Source: Ichthyophis bannanicus (lineage: Eukaryota; Chordata; Amphibia; Gymnophiona; Ichthyophiidae). Taken from it: a stretch of 64,000 nt of DNA. The notes beneath the pieces were generated by a model that ran no database searches, was not told the DNA's origin, and saw only the letters and a list, made by a program, of their open reading frames with translations. Position numbers and translations under genes: made by a program. Shown piece after piece: positions 11,125-21,521 of this stretch (the stretch's first letter is position 1; every line of letters begins with the position of its first letter). The DNA lies in assembly GCA_033557465.1 (NCBI GenBank), contig CM066047.1, positions 3,100,001-3,164,000 of the forward strand, read 5' to 3'.

Positions 11125-11454
11125 TGTTATAGAGAGAGAAATTACAGGTTTTAGCTATTTGTTGGATGTGTGCAGAGAAAGAGAGAGAAGAGTCAAAGAT
11201 GACCACAAGGTTGCGAGCTGAGAAAACAGCAAGGATGAGAGTGTTATCCACAGAAATGGAGGAAGGAGGGAGGTGCATTTAGGGGGAAAGATAATGAGCT
11301 CCTTCTTGGTCATGTTAAGCTTCAGATAGAGGCAGGACATCCAGATAGCAATGTCAGACAAGCAGACTCCGATACAGACCAAGATTCCTGGAAGGATTCC
11401 AGGTGCTGTGAGCTAAATTTGAGAGTCATCAGCATAAAGATGGTACTGGAAACT
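11125..11454 (-). mobile_element. L2-B LINE piece (RT palm)
   Basis: The minus strand reads IWMSCLYLKLNMTKKE and ELIIFPPK, a typical L2-clade block after the catalytic motif. Bounded on the left by L2 copy P and on the right by a solo LTR whose target duplication is aact (11451-11454). Confidence 0.75.
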
Positions 11455-12390
11455 TGTGATAAGGAAGCTTATCATAGCTCAGGAAGGAGCTATAGAAAAG
11501 GTGAAGTGACTCTGAACAAGCAACCTGTCAGTTCTGGTAGAAATAAGAAAACAGAATTTTCCCATAAAAGACTACCAGTCCCAGAATGCACCAGGTTTCC
11601 AACAGCCATTAGAGGAGCTGAAGTGGGGAAACGTGTGTTCAATCAGGAGGGCTATGAGGTAATCCCTAAGCACTCATCTCAAAGGGCAGGGCCTGATTCA
11701 GCACAGCTGCGCTATATTAGGGGGGAGCACTCATCTAGGCAGAATAAAGGTAGAGTTTATTCTACAGAGAATTATCCTCATTATCCTGATAATCAGCTTG
11801 AGCTTGATCATCAGTTTCATCTGAAGGATCATCAGAAGCAGAAGCCAAACCGGACGGACAGAGAAGGAAAGAAACCCTTTGGAAGAAGGAAGAGAAAAGC
11901 CTTTGAGAGGTCTAGAAGAGTCCAGAGCAGTACGTATACTGGGAGGCATTTCAAGGGCCAGCATACACCATTGGACTGGGGAAAGCCAGAGGAATGGTGC
12001 TGCAGAGCTAGGAAACTCCAGACGCTACCTGTGAGGGAGACGGCTGCACATGGAAGGGACCCTAAGACCTGTGCCAGAAGGTATGTGAAGAGAGATCCAG
12101 TGTCCAGGGATCTGGATTGGAAGGCTGGACATAAGAACTGGACTACATACTGGCCAGGCTCTATAGAGAGGAACTCTAACAGCAATGGAAGCTCAGGTAT
12201 GAACACTGATCTATGCCCTAGCTATAACCTTGAAAGACAGCAGGGAAACAAGTATTCTCCTGAAAGTGCTCCATTGAGAGATTCATCTGTGCCAATCCAT
12301 GATATTGAACTCATGCTTGTTGAAGAAGGGGGAATGATTGCAGATGAATGTGTTTATATGGACTGCTCTCTGTCCAAACTCCTTTGGTGA
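11455..12390 (+). CDS. LTR-encoded ORF, A1 (unknown protein)
   Basis: 311 codons open from the first LTR base (CDKEAYHSSGRSY...) to a stop at 12388-12390. The protein is very basic and polar, rich in R, K, S, Q, with a C-terminal acidic segment ending YMDCSLSKLLW. No transmembrane segment, zinc finger or enzyme motif is seen. Any start upstream of 11455 lies in the unrelated L2-B flank, so the authentic start is unknown; the first in-LTR ATG is late. Homologous to the A2 ORF with in-frame indels. I do not recognise the family. It is located like retroviral genes that extend into the 3' LTR, but no similarity to a named protein is claimed. Confidence 0.55.
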   Translation, partial: CDKEAYHSSGRSYRKGEVTLNKQPVSSGRNKKTEFSHKRLPVPECTRFPTAIRGAEVGKRVFNQEGYEVIPKHSSQRAGPDSAQLRYIRGEHSSRQNKGRVYSTENYPHYPDNQLELDHQFHLKDHQKQKPNRTDREGKKPFGRRKRKAFERSRRVQSSTYTGRHFKGQHTPLDWGKPEEWCCRARKLQTLPVRETAAHGRDPKTCARRYVKRDPVSRDLDWKAGHKNWTTYWPGSIERNSNSNGSSGMNTDLCPSYNLERQQGNKYSPESAPLRDSSVPIHDIELMLVEEGGMIADECVYMDCSLSKLLW

Positions 12391-12969
12391 TTTTCTGTTA
12401 TAAAGTACAGCAACCATCACAAAGAAATACAAACTTGTTCTTTAATCTACTCAGAAAAGCTCCTGAAGCAGGATTTGACCCACACAGTAGAAAGCAAGCC
12501 AGCTAAGGGGTTTCAGCTGGATAACTGCTAGCAATTGAGCCTTACCTAATTGCTTGTGAGCTAGGAGAGAATCACTTCTGAATCTATGTGGGAAGTTATC
12601 AGAAGTTAACCTGAAAAGAACAGTTTTTTTCTTTCTTTGTGGCTTTTCGTTTGTTGTTTGATATATGCTAAGAAAACATTAGCTAATGCCTGACAAGTTT
12701 GAATGTTGTTTTCCTGATTTTGATTTTGTTTTTCCAAGTTAAACACTGGAAGCAAGTAACCTGATTTATGTGCTACCAAGCATATCTGTGTTGGGAGAAA
12801 TAACCCCATAAATAAATATCTTATTGGCTTTACCCTAAAGCACAACTAATATTTGTGAGCAGCTGTGTCTGGTGTGAATGAACTGCATTGTCCACAATCC
12901 CTTGCAAATCATATAGATATATGCACTTGCCAAGACTGTGAAGATTCTCACCCAGGCAGCCGTCTGACA
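11455..12969 (+). mobile_element. Solo LTR A1 with internal ORF
   Basis: 1515 bp, TGTGATAAGG...CTGACA ends. Exact 4-bp target duplication aact (11451-11454 and 12970-12973) inside L2-B. Polyadenylation signal AATAAA at 12811-12816, leaving about 150 bp of R-U5-like sequence. The first 936 bp are one open frame. Close relative of LTR A2 (34866-36398). Four-bp duplications and TG...CA ends fit an endogenous-retrovirus or Gypsy-type element; no internal region is present. Confidence 0.88.
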
Positions 12970-12973
12970 AACT

Positions 12974-13395
12974 GTGGGAGGAGATCAGGGCATTAAGGGA
13001 ATGAGTACAGAGAAAGAAAATAAGAGATCCTAAGACAGAACCCTGAGGTACTCAACTGAAAGTGGAATAGTAATAGAGGAAGAGCCACCAGAACATACAC
13101 CAAAAGTATGATTGGAGAGATTAGAAGAGCACCTAAAGCCAAGCGGGAGTACAGTGTCAAGGGGAAGCTGGTGATCAATGGTGTCAACTGCAGCAGATAG
13201 ATCAAGAAGGATGAGGATCAAGTGAAGGTCCTTGGATTTGGCCAAGAAGATTTTGGTAAGGGCAGTTTCAGTAGAAAGTAGAGGATGAAAACCATTTTGC
13301 AACTGATCCAGAATAGCTTGATAGCAAAGAAAATCAAGACAGTAGTGGTGAATTGCATATTTGAATAGTTTGGATGAAAAAAAGAGGAAGGAAAA
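12974..13395 (-). mobile_element. L2-B LINE piece (RT fingers/palm)
   Basis: The minus strand reads QLQNGFHPLLSTETALTK and LILLDLSAAVDTIDH, the classic start of the L2-clade RT palm. Directly continuous with 11454 once the LTR and one target duplication are removed. Confidence 0.8.
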
Positions 13396-13401
13396 GCAGG
13401 G

Positions 13402-13740
13402 CCAGCCCCAGAGTTGGTTCAAGGTGTTGGTGCCCTAGGCAAACGTTAAGCCTTATGCCCCCTGGCTGTCAGAATTATTTATTTATTTATTTTATTGAAC
13501 ATTTTTATACCACGCTTTCTATGGGATCAAGCACGGTTTACAGTAAAACAACAGTTTGAATAGTACAGCTAAAAGCATGTGCAAATTCAGGTTACAGAAA
13601 ATTTTAAAACTATGTACAGTACATAGTTGGGTAAACAGAGAACATCGAACCGTAACAACTATTTACAATCAAGGTGAGGGGTAAAGCTTATGTTAACAAG
13701 GCAGGAGGCTTGAATTTCTGTAGACTGTTAACTGGGCATC
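13402..13740. mobile_element. DNA-element end plus LINE 3' tail
   Basis: Begins cagggccagcccc, resembling the terminal sequence of the element at 19734-22918. From about 13478 a minus-strand LINE 3' end follows (tataccacgctttc...gcacggtttaca). Confidence 0.45.
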
Positions 13741-14612
13741 AAAATGGCAGATGAAATTTAATGTGGACAAGTGCAAGGTTATGCACCTAGGGAAGAACAA
13801 CCCAAACTATGGTTACACGATGCAAGGAACCACTACCCAGGAAAAAGATTTAGGCATCATTGTGGATACCATGTTAAAACCCTCGGCCCAGTGTGCAGCA
13901 GCGGCCAAGAGAGCAAATAGAATGCTAGGTATGATAAGGAAAGGAATGGAAAATAAAACAAAAGGTATCATAATGCCTCTATATCGTTCCATGGTGAGAC
14001 CGCACCTTGAATACTGTGTGCAATTCTGGTCGCCGTATCTTAAAAAGGATATAGCAATTTTAGAAAAGGTTCAGAGAAGAGCCACCAAAATGGTAAAGGG
14101 GATGGAAGGATACTCCTATGAAGAAAGGCTAAAAAGGTTAGGGCTCTTTAACCTGGAAAAGAGAGGGCTGAGGGGAGATATGATAGAAGTCTATAAATTA
14201 ATGAACAGAGTAGAACGGGTAAACGTAGATCGATTGTTTACCTTATCAGAATATAGAAAGACTAGGGGACATGCAATGAAGCTACAGGGTAAACTATTTA
14301 AGACTAATAAAAGAAAATATTTTTTCACTCAACGTGTAATCAAACTCTGGAATTTGTTACCGGAGGATGTAGTAAAGGCTGTTAGTGTAGGTGGGTTTAA
14401 AAAAGGTTTGGACAAGTTCCTGGAGAAAAGGTCCATAAACCATTATTAAGAAGGGACCCAGGATATCAATGCTTGAACCAATACAAGCATTGTGGAACCT
14501 GTGTCCCTAGGGGAAACTGCTAGGTACGTATGACCTAGATTTGCCACTGTTGGAAACAGAATACTGGGCTTGATGGACCTTGGTCTGACCCAGTATGGCA
14601 TATCTTATGATC
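13741..14612 (+). mobile_element. CR1 LINE, 5'-truncated, intact C-terminal ORF
   Basis: Encodes 232 codons (13751-14449) of CR1 RT thumb and C-terminus: [54 protein letters not shown]. The 3' UTR runs to the signature tctgacccagtatggcat near 14585. No stop within, so probably a young copy. Confidence 0.9.
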
Positions 14613-14624
14613 TTATACTTAATT

Positions 14625-15181
14625 AGCACTCTAGTGGGAACCAGGAGGTTTGTCGTCCAGTGGTTTGTCTTCACGGTGTATGCTAGGGTCTGGGAGTGTA
14701 CTATAGTGGAGTGTGAAAAGGTAAGTTTTTAATTTTTTGCGGAATGTCTCAAGGTCATTAAGATTTTGGAGGTTTTTAGGGAGATCATTCCATAAAGTGG
14801 GAGCAATGTGGGAGAATGCTTTATTGTTTGTTGATTTTTTAGATTTTATAAAGTCTGATGGGATTGCAAGCTTGTTTTTATTTTTATTCCTTTGATTTCT
14901 ATTGGAAGATTCCTTAGCGACTAGTGTCAATAGAAACGACGCGGCTATATTATTGATTGCCTTAAATGTGGTAACTAGTATTTTGTAGGTGATGCGGCAG
15001 TGGACTGGCAGCCAGTGACGTTTGTAAAGAATAGGAGTTATATGTTCCAGAGTGTTAATATTCAAAATTGTTCTTGCTGCCACATTTTGGGCTAGTTGAA
15101 GTCTTCTTAGGTTCTGCTTTGTGATGCCCTGGAGTATAGAGTTAGCAAAGTCATTTAGCTTTGAATGCTTTGTTCTTTGCT
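14625..15181 (-). mobile_element. L2 LINE C-terminal fragment
   Basis: The minus strand reads RLQLAQNVAARTILNIN, PILYKRHWLPVHCRITYKIL and APTLWNDLPKNLQNL, i.e. the RT C-terminus of an L2 different from P, X and W. Open over about 185 codons. Confidence 0.85.
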
Positions 15182-15249
15182 CGCCCCCAGAACCTGCCAC
15201 TCTAGGCAACTGCCTGGTGGTCTAATGGTTAGACTAGCCCCGGTGAGAT

Positions 15250-15412
15250 GGGCCAATAGTTGGTAGGGCGGGTATAATCTAGTGAGGGTTATTTGAGGAG
15301 AGGTGTAATCACAGCATGTTTGAAGGCTGCAGGAAGAGATGCTGTGGAAAGTGATAGGTTGAGCATGTGATAAAGGAAGAGAAAGATGGCCTTTAGTAGA
15401 TTCTTTATTTCA
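15250..15412 (-). mobile_element. L2-B LINE piece
   Basis: Purine-rich antisense text (ggtgtaatcacagcatgtttgaagg...) continues L2-B between the RT and linker pieces. Interrupted at 15413 by a LINE tail and a SINE. Confidence 0.55.
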
Positions 15413-15522
15413 CACTTTTTATACCGCAGCCTTCATTACATCAGGGTGGTTTACAATGACAAAAAACAAAAGAAGGCCGGAGCCAGAAAAGGAAAAGAAC
15501 TACATAATTAGATAAGAGTGGA
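15413..15522 (-). mobile_element. LINE 3'-tail fragment
   Basis: The tataccgcagcc...cagggtggtttacaat arrangement is the L2-type 3' stem motif. Too short to classify. Confidence 0.5.
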
Positions 15523-15752
15523 GGAGCAGCCTAATGGTTAGAGCACTGGCTTAGGAACAAAAAGATCAGGGTTTGATTCCCACTAGCTCTCCCTCTGGCC
15601 TTGGGCAAGTCACTTAACCCTCCACTGCCTCAGAAAAATCCAAGTTATCAATATCCCTGTTTAATGTACATTACAAAGTTTAAGTTACAATGTAAACCAC
15701 TTTGATTGAAATGATAAAGTGGTATATAAAACCTGTTAAAATAAATAAGACA
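15523..15752 (+). mobile_element. tRNA-SINE, family 2
   Basis: A box agcctaatggttagagcac, B box gggtttgattccc, tail gataaagtggtatataaaa and (aata)n. Highly similar to 4881-5110. Confidence 0.88.
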
Positions 15753-15766
15753 GAGGTTAACAATCG

Positions 15767-16410
15767 AACAACTAGGAGTGTAGGAGGAAGGAGAAGAGAA
15801 CAGAAAAGGGTTCAAAGAGGGAGGTCAAAGGCAGCAAGAAAAAGATAAGGAGAGACTTAAATATGGGGAAAGACTGAGCAGGTGGTGAGTTTGGAGGAAA
15901 AGAGAAGATGGGAAGTTTCCTCCTCAGTGATTCTAGAAATGGAGGAAAGTGTGCCAGAGGTTGAAGGAAGGATTTCAGAGTGAGGAGGGGAATAGGGAGA
16001 CGGAGGTGGTGGTAGGTCCTGTTGAGAACTCAAGACTAATCTTGTGAATCTTATCATGGAAGTAGTCAGCCAAAGTTTGGACAGAAAGTAAAGGAGGGGT
16101 AGGAGCAGAGGCACTTTGATTAAAGTATTGTTGTAAAAAGATGGCGAGGATCAGAGGAAAAAAAGAGTTTGTCAGATGGACACAATACTCTTCCTTGGTG
16201 AGTGTTATGGCAGATTGGAAGGAAGTACGTATGAATTTGAAATGTATAAAGTTAGCATAAGTATGGGCTCTGAGCCAAAGGCATTCAGCAGAGTAGGCAC
16301 ATGAACATAGGTAAAGGATTTTAGAGGTCAGCCAATAATGAGGTACAATACACCTCACAGGGCCTGTAATAGGAGGAGTGAGAGAATCCAAAACAGAGGA
16401 AAGTATATTG
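15767..16410 (-). mobile_element. L2-B LINE piece (endonuclease-RT linker)
   Basis: The minus strand reads LTKEEYCVHLTNSF and TLADYFHDKIHKIS, the linker that precedes the RT in L2-clade ORF2. Ends with attg (16407-16410), the target duplication of the next LTR. Confidence 0.7.
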
Positions 16411-16411
16411 T

Positions 16412-17485
16412 GTGGTGAAGGAAGCCCCTCAAGAAGAGATGGAAATAGGAGAAAATCCTGATGAGGTAAACAGTACTGCACTGACAAACAGGATTTTCAC
16501 GTCAGAAATAAAAATACAGCCAGTTGATAACCTCAAACAACACCTCATCTCAGGTCTGTTCACTGATTGGGCACGCCCAAGGGAGAGTCAGGGAGTGCAA
16601 GGAAGTGAAGGCTTGTTAAATACTCAAGCAATGAGGAGAGAGGACGGTTACGGATTCGGTTACGGCTTGGGCTTAGGCTTGAGCTTGAGAGAGAGGAGGA
16701 GGAGCGAGTGCAAGAACGAGGTCACGAGCAGCAGAAAGGAAAAAGTTGGAAGAGCTGAGAGAACTGCTTGGAGGAGAAAGCAGCTAGAATCTGAGACCCG
16801 AGCAGAACCTGGGAGCAGTGAACAGTGGTGCAAGGATTCACCCTGGAGGAAGTCTCACTGCAAGGCAGAGCCTTCGGTTAAGGAAGCTAGCAGGCCAGAT
16901 ACCTGGGATAAGGGCAGCTGGACTCGCAGCACGAAAAGCCAAGACAGTATCAGAGAAAGCTACGGGGAAACTGTTCAGCCTGATGTTTACCTGCAAGGCA
17001 CTGGAATTAAGGATAAGAAAGCTGAAGTACAAAGCCTGAGAATTAACAGGAAAAAAGGTAAAGCTGACATTTCTGGTTATGACCCCTTGTTCAAGAAGTC
17101 TCCTGCATGTGTTAAACTCCTAAGAACAAACCCAGCACATTCAGCTAGTGATAAGTGGGGGAAGGGATTTACCCTTACTGAGAACTGTTTCTTTGACAAA
17201 GGCAGGATAGCTGATTACCCTGAGATGGGAGACCTGAGTAAACGTTTGTTAGAGAAGAAGGAAGGCTATCAGCCTGAAAATGTGCATAAACAAGCTGAAT
17301 TACTTCTAAGTCAGTTTAAGGAATTTCTGGAGAAAAGGGCAGTGCCTGAAAATAACCCTGACCAGGATTCCAGTAACTCTGAGGAAGCTATGCAACTGGA
17401 TGTTTGTCTGCCTTCAGTAGAGTTTGATTCAGCTATGGATTGTTCTACTTGTGTAACTGAGAATAATCAGGTTAATGAGCATTGA
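16412..17485 (+). CDS. LTR-encoded ORF, LTR 1
   Basis: 357 codons open from the LTR edge; first in-frame ATG at about 16439. The N-terminal part has a DWARPRESQ segment (DWARPRRRR in LTR 3) and many R/E/S residues. The middle has SDKWGKGF (REKWGKGI in LTR 3), followed by KQAELLLSQFKEFLEKR, predicted to be an amphipathic helix (KQAEQLLSDLRQLLNER in LTR 3). The C-terminus has the family motif AMDCS about a dozen residues before the stop. Unknown function; probably disordered apart from the helix. Intact despite the later insertion just downstream of its stop. Confidence 0.55.
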   Translation: MVKEAPQEEMEIGENPDEVNSTALTNRIFTSEIKIQPVDNLKQHLISGLFTDWARPRESQGVQGSEGLLNTQAMRREDGYGFGYGLGLGLSLRERRRSECKNEVTSSRKEKVGRAERTAWRRKQLESETRAEPGSSEQWCKDSPWRKSHCKAEPSVKEASRPDTWDKGSWTRSTKSQDSIRESYGETVQPDVYLQGTGIKDKKAEVQSLRINRKKGKADISGYDPLFKKSPACVKLLRTNPAHSASDKWGKGFTLTENCFFDKGRIADYPEMGDLSKRLLEKKEGYQPENVHKQAELLLSQFKEFLEKRAVPENNPDQDSSNSEEAMQLDVCLPSVEFDSAMDCSTCVTENNQVNEH

Positions 17486-17500
17486 AGGCTATATGAAGTA

Positions 17501-18631
17501 TGTGGTACCGCAGAGCCTATTCATGAAGAAAAAAGGGTTTTAAATCCTGAAAAAAGATTTTATCATCAGCTGCAATATTATGAGGAGCCCAATAGAGGGA
17601 GCAGGAGTGACCTTCCAAGGCCCAGAGAACTGCACCTCAGAGCTGATGAGGTAATGCAACCAAACAGCCAATGGAGAAAAGGGGGAGTTCCCCTGAAGAA
17701 AGGCTGGGAACTTGAAAAGGAGGAGCTAGGACAAGTTAGAGAGAGACCAAGGGGAGGCATACCAAGGAAGGCCTACCAAAAGGAGGCATACCAAGAAGAG
17801 GCTTATCAAGGAAAAGCAGACCACGGAGAGTCACACCACAGAGAGCTTCTGGAAAGGAACCAAGAAGGAGAGCACCATAAGGAGTGTCCAGAGCACCAGA
17901 GAGGAAGGAGTTCCTGGCAGGAGGGCATAGTGAATCCGAGGCCACAGAGTTCCAGGAGTCCTTGGTTGAGAGGTACTGGAAAGAAAGGCACAAGGGGAGA
18001 AATAAACCCCAGAGTTTGGTGTGAAGAACCGGCAGCAGTAAATGCAAGACACAGTGAGCATTATCTGAGCAAGGATGAAGTCTTTGCTGCAAATGGTAAT
18101 ATTCCTTATTCAAATGGTAAAAGGTGTGAATGTGAGAGAGTGGTGACTCTGCATGAAGGCCAGCTGGAGTGTGAAAAGCCTACTGCTCAAGACAGGCTGA
18201 ACTACAGCAGGACCAGGCCGTGGGACTCAACTAAACAAGGTAAAATACCTTTTTATTCTGATAAGCAATATAAGTTAAGAAGACAGGAAACACAAGATAC
18301 TGGAGTATATCCTCCCTATCAAACTGTTGGTGAAACAGGGCACAAGCCCTTGGTAAAAAGACTGTATAACATAAGGCAGCCTGCAAGGGGAAGTAACTGC
18401 CATAACAAACACTCACATGGGCGCGGCCCTGACTTGAATGCTGAACATTGGAAGCTAGTAAATGTGTTATATGAGAAACCTCAGTACACTCCTCAAGAGT
18501 TTACTGACACTGATTCACAGCTGTCTGATACTCAGCCCATGCAGGTGGAATTCAACGAAGACACACCTGAAACCCCGATGGACTGTAGCTACTGTCAGGC
18601 AGGTAGCCTAAGGTCTGTGCATGAAACATAA
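17501..18631 (+). CDS. LTR-encoded ORF, LTR 2
   Basis: 376 codons open from the first LTR base (CGTAEPIHEEKRVL...) to 18629-18631; first ATG at 17654. Contains a repeated K/A-YQ-E-A segment (KAYQKEAYQEEAYQGKA), a long polar basic middle, then an acidic tail with TPMDCSYCQAG. The MDCS motif and acidic approach match the other LTR ORFs. No catalytic motif or membrane segment seen. Function unknown. Confidence 0.55.
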   Translation, partial: CGTAEPIHEEKRVLNPEKRFYHQLQYYEEPNRGSRSDLPRPRELHLRADEVMQPNSQWRKGGVPLKKGWELEKEELGQVRERPRGGIPRKAYQKEAYQEEAYQGKADHGESHHRELLERNQEGEHHKECPEHQRGRSSWQEGIVNPRPQSSRSPWLRGTGKKGTRGEINPRVWCEEPAAVNARHSEHYLSKDEVFAANGNIPYSNGKRCECERVVTLHEGQLECEKPTAQDRLNYSRTRPWDSTKQGKIPFYSDKQYKLRRQETQDTGVYPPYQTVGETGHKPLVKRLYNIRQPARGSNCHNKHSHGRGPDLNAEHWKLVNVLYEKPQYTPQEFTDTDSQLSDTQPMQVEFNEDTPETPMDCSYCQAGSLRSVHET

Positions 18632-18980
18632 AACAGTGAACAGTAGCGAATGCCTGTAAAGTTTGTTTATGCCAAGTACTGTGAAGCAACAGTTAAACAA
18701 AGCAAGTGTGAATATATTTTCTTTTTGTTGCCTGAAGCAAGGTTTCTTTCAGTTTGTTGAAGTAGTCTCCCATAACTTGAACCATTGTGCTTAAAGGGAA
18801 ATAAAGCCTTATTTTCCTTACATTCTGGCTAGTGTGTTCTCTTGAACTTTGGCCCCCGGTAGGTCCTGGGAACATTACCAAGACCTCTTACAGAAGGACC
18901 AAATTCAAAATATATAAAAAACTCTCATGTCCATCTGACCTGCCCATACCAACCTTGGCCTCTGGGGCGGCAGCATGACA
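17501..18980 (+). mobile_element. Solo LTR 2, nested inside LTR 1
   Basis: 1480 bp, TGTGGTACC...CATGACA, flanked by agta (17497-17500; 18981-18984). Inserted 12 bp after the stop codon of the LTR 1 ORF. AATAAA at 18800-18805. Member of the same superfamily of LTRs as A1, A2, 1 and 3 but well diverged. Confidence 0.88.
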
Positions 18981-19488
18981 AGTAATATAGTACAAAGTTT
19001 GCCATACCTGCTGCCACGGGGAGAAACCTTATGAGTTGTTTAATAAGCTTAATCACATGGTAAAACTAAGAAGCCGTGCCGTATGGAAAAGCACCAATTT
19101 CAGTTTGCTGAAGGATCACATGATTGCCTAGCCTGAGACTAAAAGGAACTGTGAAACAGCTGAGTAGAACTGTGCCGTTTTGCATCTTCTGTGTGTGTTT
19201 ATTTTCAATCCTTATGTTGGAATTGCTTTCTTTTGTGTCTGAGACACTGAACTTTGATGCGCTGGAATAAATCCTCATAAACAAATAAATATTCTTGCAT
19301 GCCTTTTTCTACTCGAGTCACAACTACAACTCAGTCCTACAGGAGGCCAAGCAAACTACATTTCCCAGAACTCCTGGGGCCAAGTGTTAGAGCTCCACTC
19401 CTAAAGGACACTTAAAAGGCCGTCCCTACCTGTAAGCTCTTGGGCCCAGGTAGCAAGGACGTCGCAATTGTCATAGGAAGAGACTGCC

Positions 19489-19733
19489 TCATTAACATGG
19501 AAACATGACTGCATAAAGAGGGCCTATCTAGTCTGCCCTTCCATACCAACTAATATAGTCCATTTTTTTCCTTCAGAGATCTGTGTTTGTCCCATGCTTT
19601 CTTCAATTCAGATACCATCTTCATCTCTACTACCTCCACTGTAAAGAAATATTTCTGCATATTACTCCTGAGTCTAACTCCTTTCACCTTCATTCTGTGC
19701 CCCCTTGTTGCAGAGCTTTCATTCAATTGAAAG
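19489..19733 (-). mobile_element. CR1-B LINE 3' end (piece 1)
   Basis: Starts with acatggaaacatgac, the CR1-B 3' end also seen at 55138. The minus strand encodes the ORF2 C-terminus. Broken after ttgaaagagg by the DNA element at 19734; continues at 22919. Confidence 0.85.
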
Positions 19734-20824
19734 AGGCAGGGGCAGCTCTATAATGAGGCTGAGTGAGGCAGTAGCCTCAGGCGGCAACTTTTTTGGGGCA
19801 GCAAAATTGCCCCCAAAAAGACCACCTGACTCGGCCTTCAAAATAGATATTTTAAAAACCACCTCTAGCACAAGAAGCAGCTGCTGCTGCCACCATAGCA
19901 GCGGCAGAATGAAGAGCCCCGTGGTCGTGCCGCCACCTCCCCAGAGAGCCCAGCGTTTCCCCTCCACGCCGGCTCAGCTCTGCAGAGCTGCGTTAAGGGA
20001 GAGTGTTTCCCTTTTGTGAGGCTCTGTTAAAGCTGAGCCCGTGGTGCTGAAGGGAAACAGGCAATCCTGGAAAATAAACCACAGAAAGAGAGCTAAGAGA
20101 AGACAGGAAAGCAGAAGCCTCAGATCGGGACCAGCATGATCAGAGAATAAAATGGTCAGACAACAAAGGTAGAAAAAATAATTTTATTTAATTTTAGTGA
20201 TTGGACTTTGTGCTATTTTTATATTTTACACAATATTGGGGAACTGCATCTCTTATTTATCTGATGATGCACTGCATTTGGACACTGGCTTCTTGGGGTT
20301 TCAGTTTAAATTTTATCTACATATTTTTATTTTTACTTTAGATCAGGGGTCTCAAACTCAAATTGCTTTGAGGGCCAAATGAGGACTTCTAAAATAACCC
20401 GGGGGCCGCATGAGATGTGGGACCTCATTTGCATAAGGGACCTCATTTGCATAAATATTTGCATAATGTTACCATACCCTAACTTTTAGTAAACATGCCT
20501 CTTAATGAGTGCATGAATAAAGAAAGACTAAAAGATTTCTACATTACTATAATCCAGTGCCAACCGCCAGGCACATTAGGAACTACTACTGCTGTCCCGA
20601 TCGCTCTCACCCTGCCGCCGCGGCACCTGAACCCTGCACCCAGAAGAGTCTGCTGGCCCCTTTAAGACTGGCTCCCCCTCCAGAATTCACTAGACCTAGC
20701 CGTGCCTAGCATTGCCTGCATTCTCCTGCTCTGGAGCCCCCAATGCTGCTCCCCTATCCTGCCACCATCTACTACTGTAAGTCCTGATGCCGTCAGCCAG
20801 TCCCATGAGCAACAGCAGATCCAG

Positions 20825-21285
20825 ATGTGTGGTGACCATAATTGTACACAGTACTCAAGGTGCGGTAGCACTATGAAGCAATAGAAGCATTATAATACAC
20901 TTTAATTTATTCTCCATTTCTTTTCTAATAATTTATAGCATTCTATTTGCATTTTAAGTACCTCTGCACACTATGCTGAGGATTCTGTTTCCTGAATGGT
21001 GACTTCTAATGTGGTACCTAGCATTTTATAGCAAATATTTGGATTATTCTTCCCTATATGATTAGTTTTCACTTATCTACATTAAATTTCATCAGCCATC
21101 CAGATGCCCGGTCTCATAAGGTCCCACTGCAGTTCCTTACAATCTGCTCGCGATCTAATGGCTCCGAACATTTTTGTGTTACCTGCAGATTTGGTCATCT
21201 CATTTGTTTTTTCCAGTTCATTTCTAAATATGCTAACATGCACTGGTCCTAATGCAAATTCTTAGGGCACTCCACTATTTACTAC
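20825..21285 (-). mobile_element. CR1 LINE fragment (degenerate)
   Basis: Antisense CR1 RT text: ggtgaccataattgtacac (WS..VQLW region), caaggtgcggtagcac, cattaaatttcatcagcc, and gcactccactatttac (VPQGS region). Many stops; old. Confidence 0.75.
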
Positions 21286-21288
21286 TTT

Positions 21289-21521
21289 GCGGGCCCCTCT
21301 GCCTGCTCTGAGTCCTCTCCTCCCTGCAGCATCAGTTCCAAAAGCGGCGGCTTTTCAGAGCCGCGAAGAGAGAGAGTTTCTCTCGCGCGGTTCTGAAGAG
21401 CAGCGAGAGAGTCTTCAGAACCGCGCGAGAGAAACTCTCTCTCTTCGCGGCTCTGAAAGCCGCCGCTTTTGGAGCTGATGCTGCAGGGAGGAGAGGACTC
21501 AGAGCAGGCAGAGGGGCCCGC
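21289..21521. repeat. Long near-perfect DNA palindrome
   Basis: Arms 21289-21399 and 21412-21521 are reverse complements except for about two differences (one substitution, one 1-bp indel), around a 12-bp loop. GC-rich with repeated gagaga. Both strands therefore encode the same peptide fragment (REEREFLSRGSE). Confidence 0.9.

Larger units (their letters stand above)
16411..19466 (+). mobile_element. Solo LTR 1 (interrupted by LTR 2)
   Basis: TGTGGTGAAGGAAGC...GTCGCA, flanked by attg on both sides (16407-16410; 19467-19470). Removing the nested LTR (17501-18980) and its duplication leaves about 1572 bp. Its start aligns with LTR A1 (TGTGATAAGGAAGC). AATAAA signals at 19266-19271 and 19284-19289. 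Carries an ORF in its first kilobase. Confidence 0.88.

Noticed and set aside
11419..11454. N-terminal codons before the LTR A1 ORF
   Set aside because: They lie in the L2-B host sequence before the target duplication; the A2 copy has unrelated MITE codons there, so they are fortuitous.
17486..18984. LTR 1 and LTR 2 frames as two exons or two ORFs of one gene
   Set aside because: Exact 4-bp duplications and TG...CA ends show the second frame belongs to an independent nested LTR.
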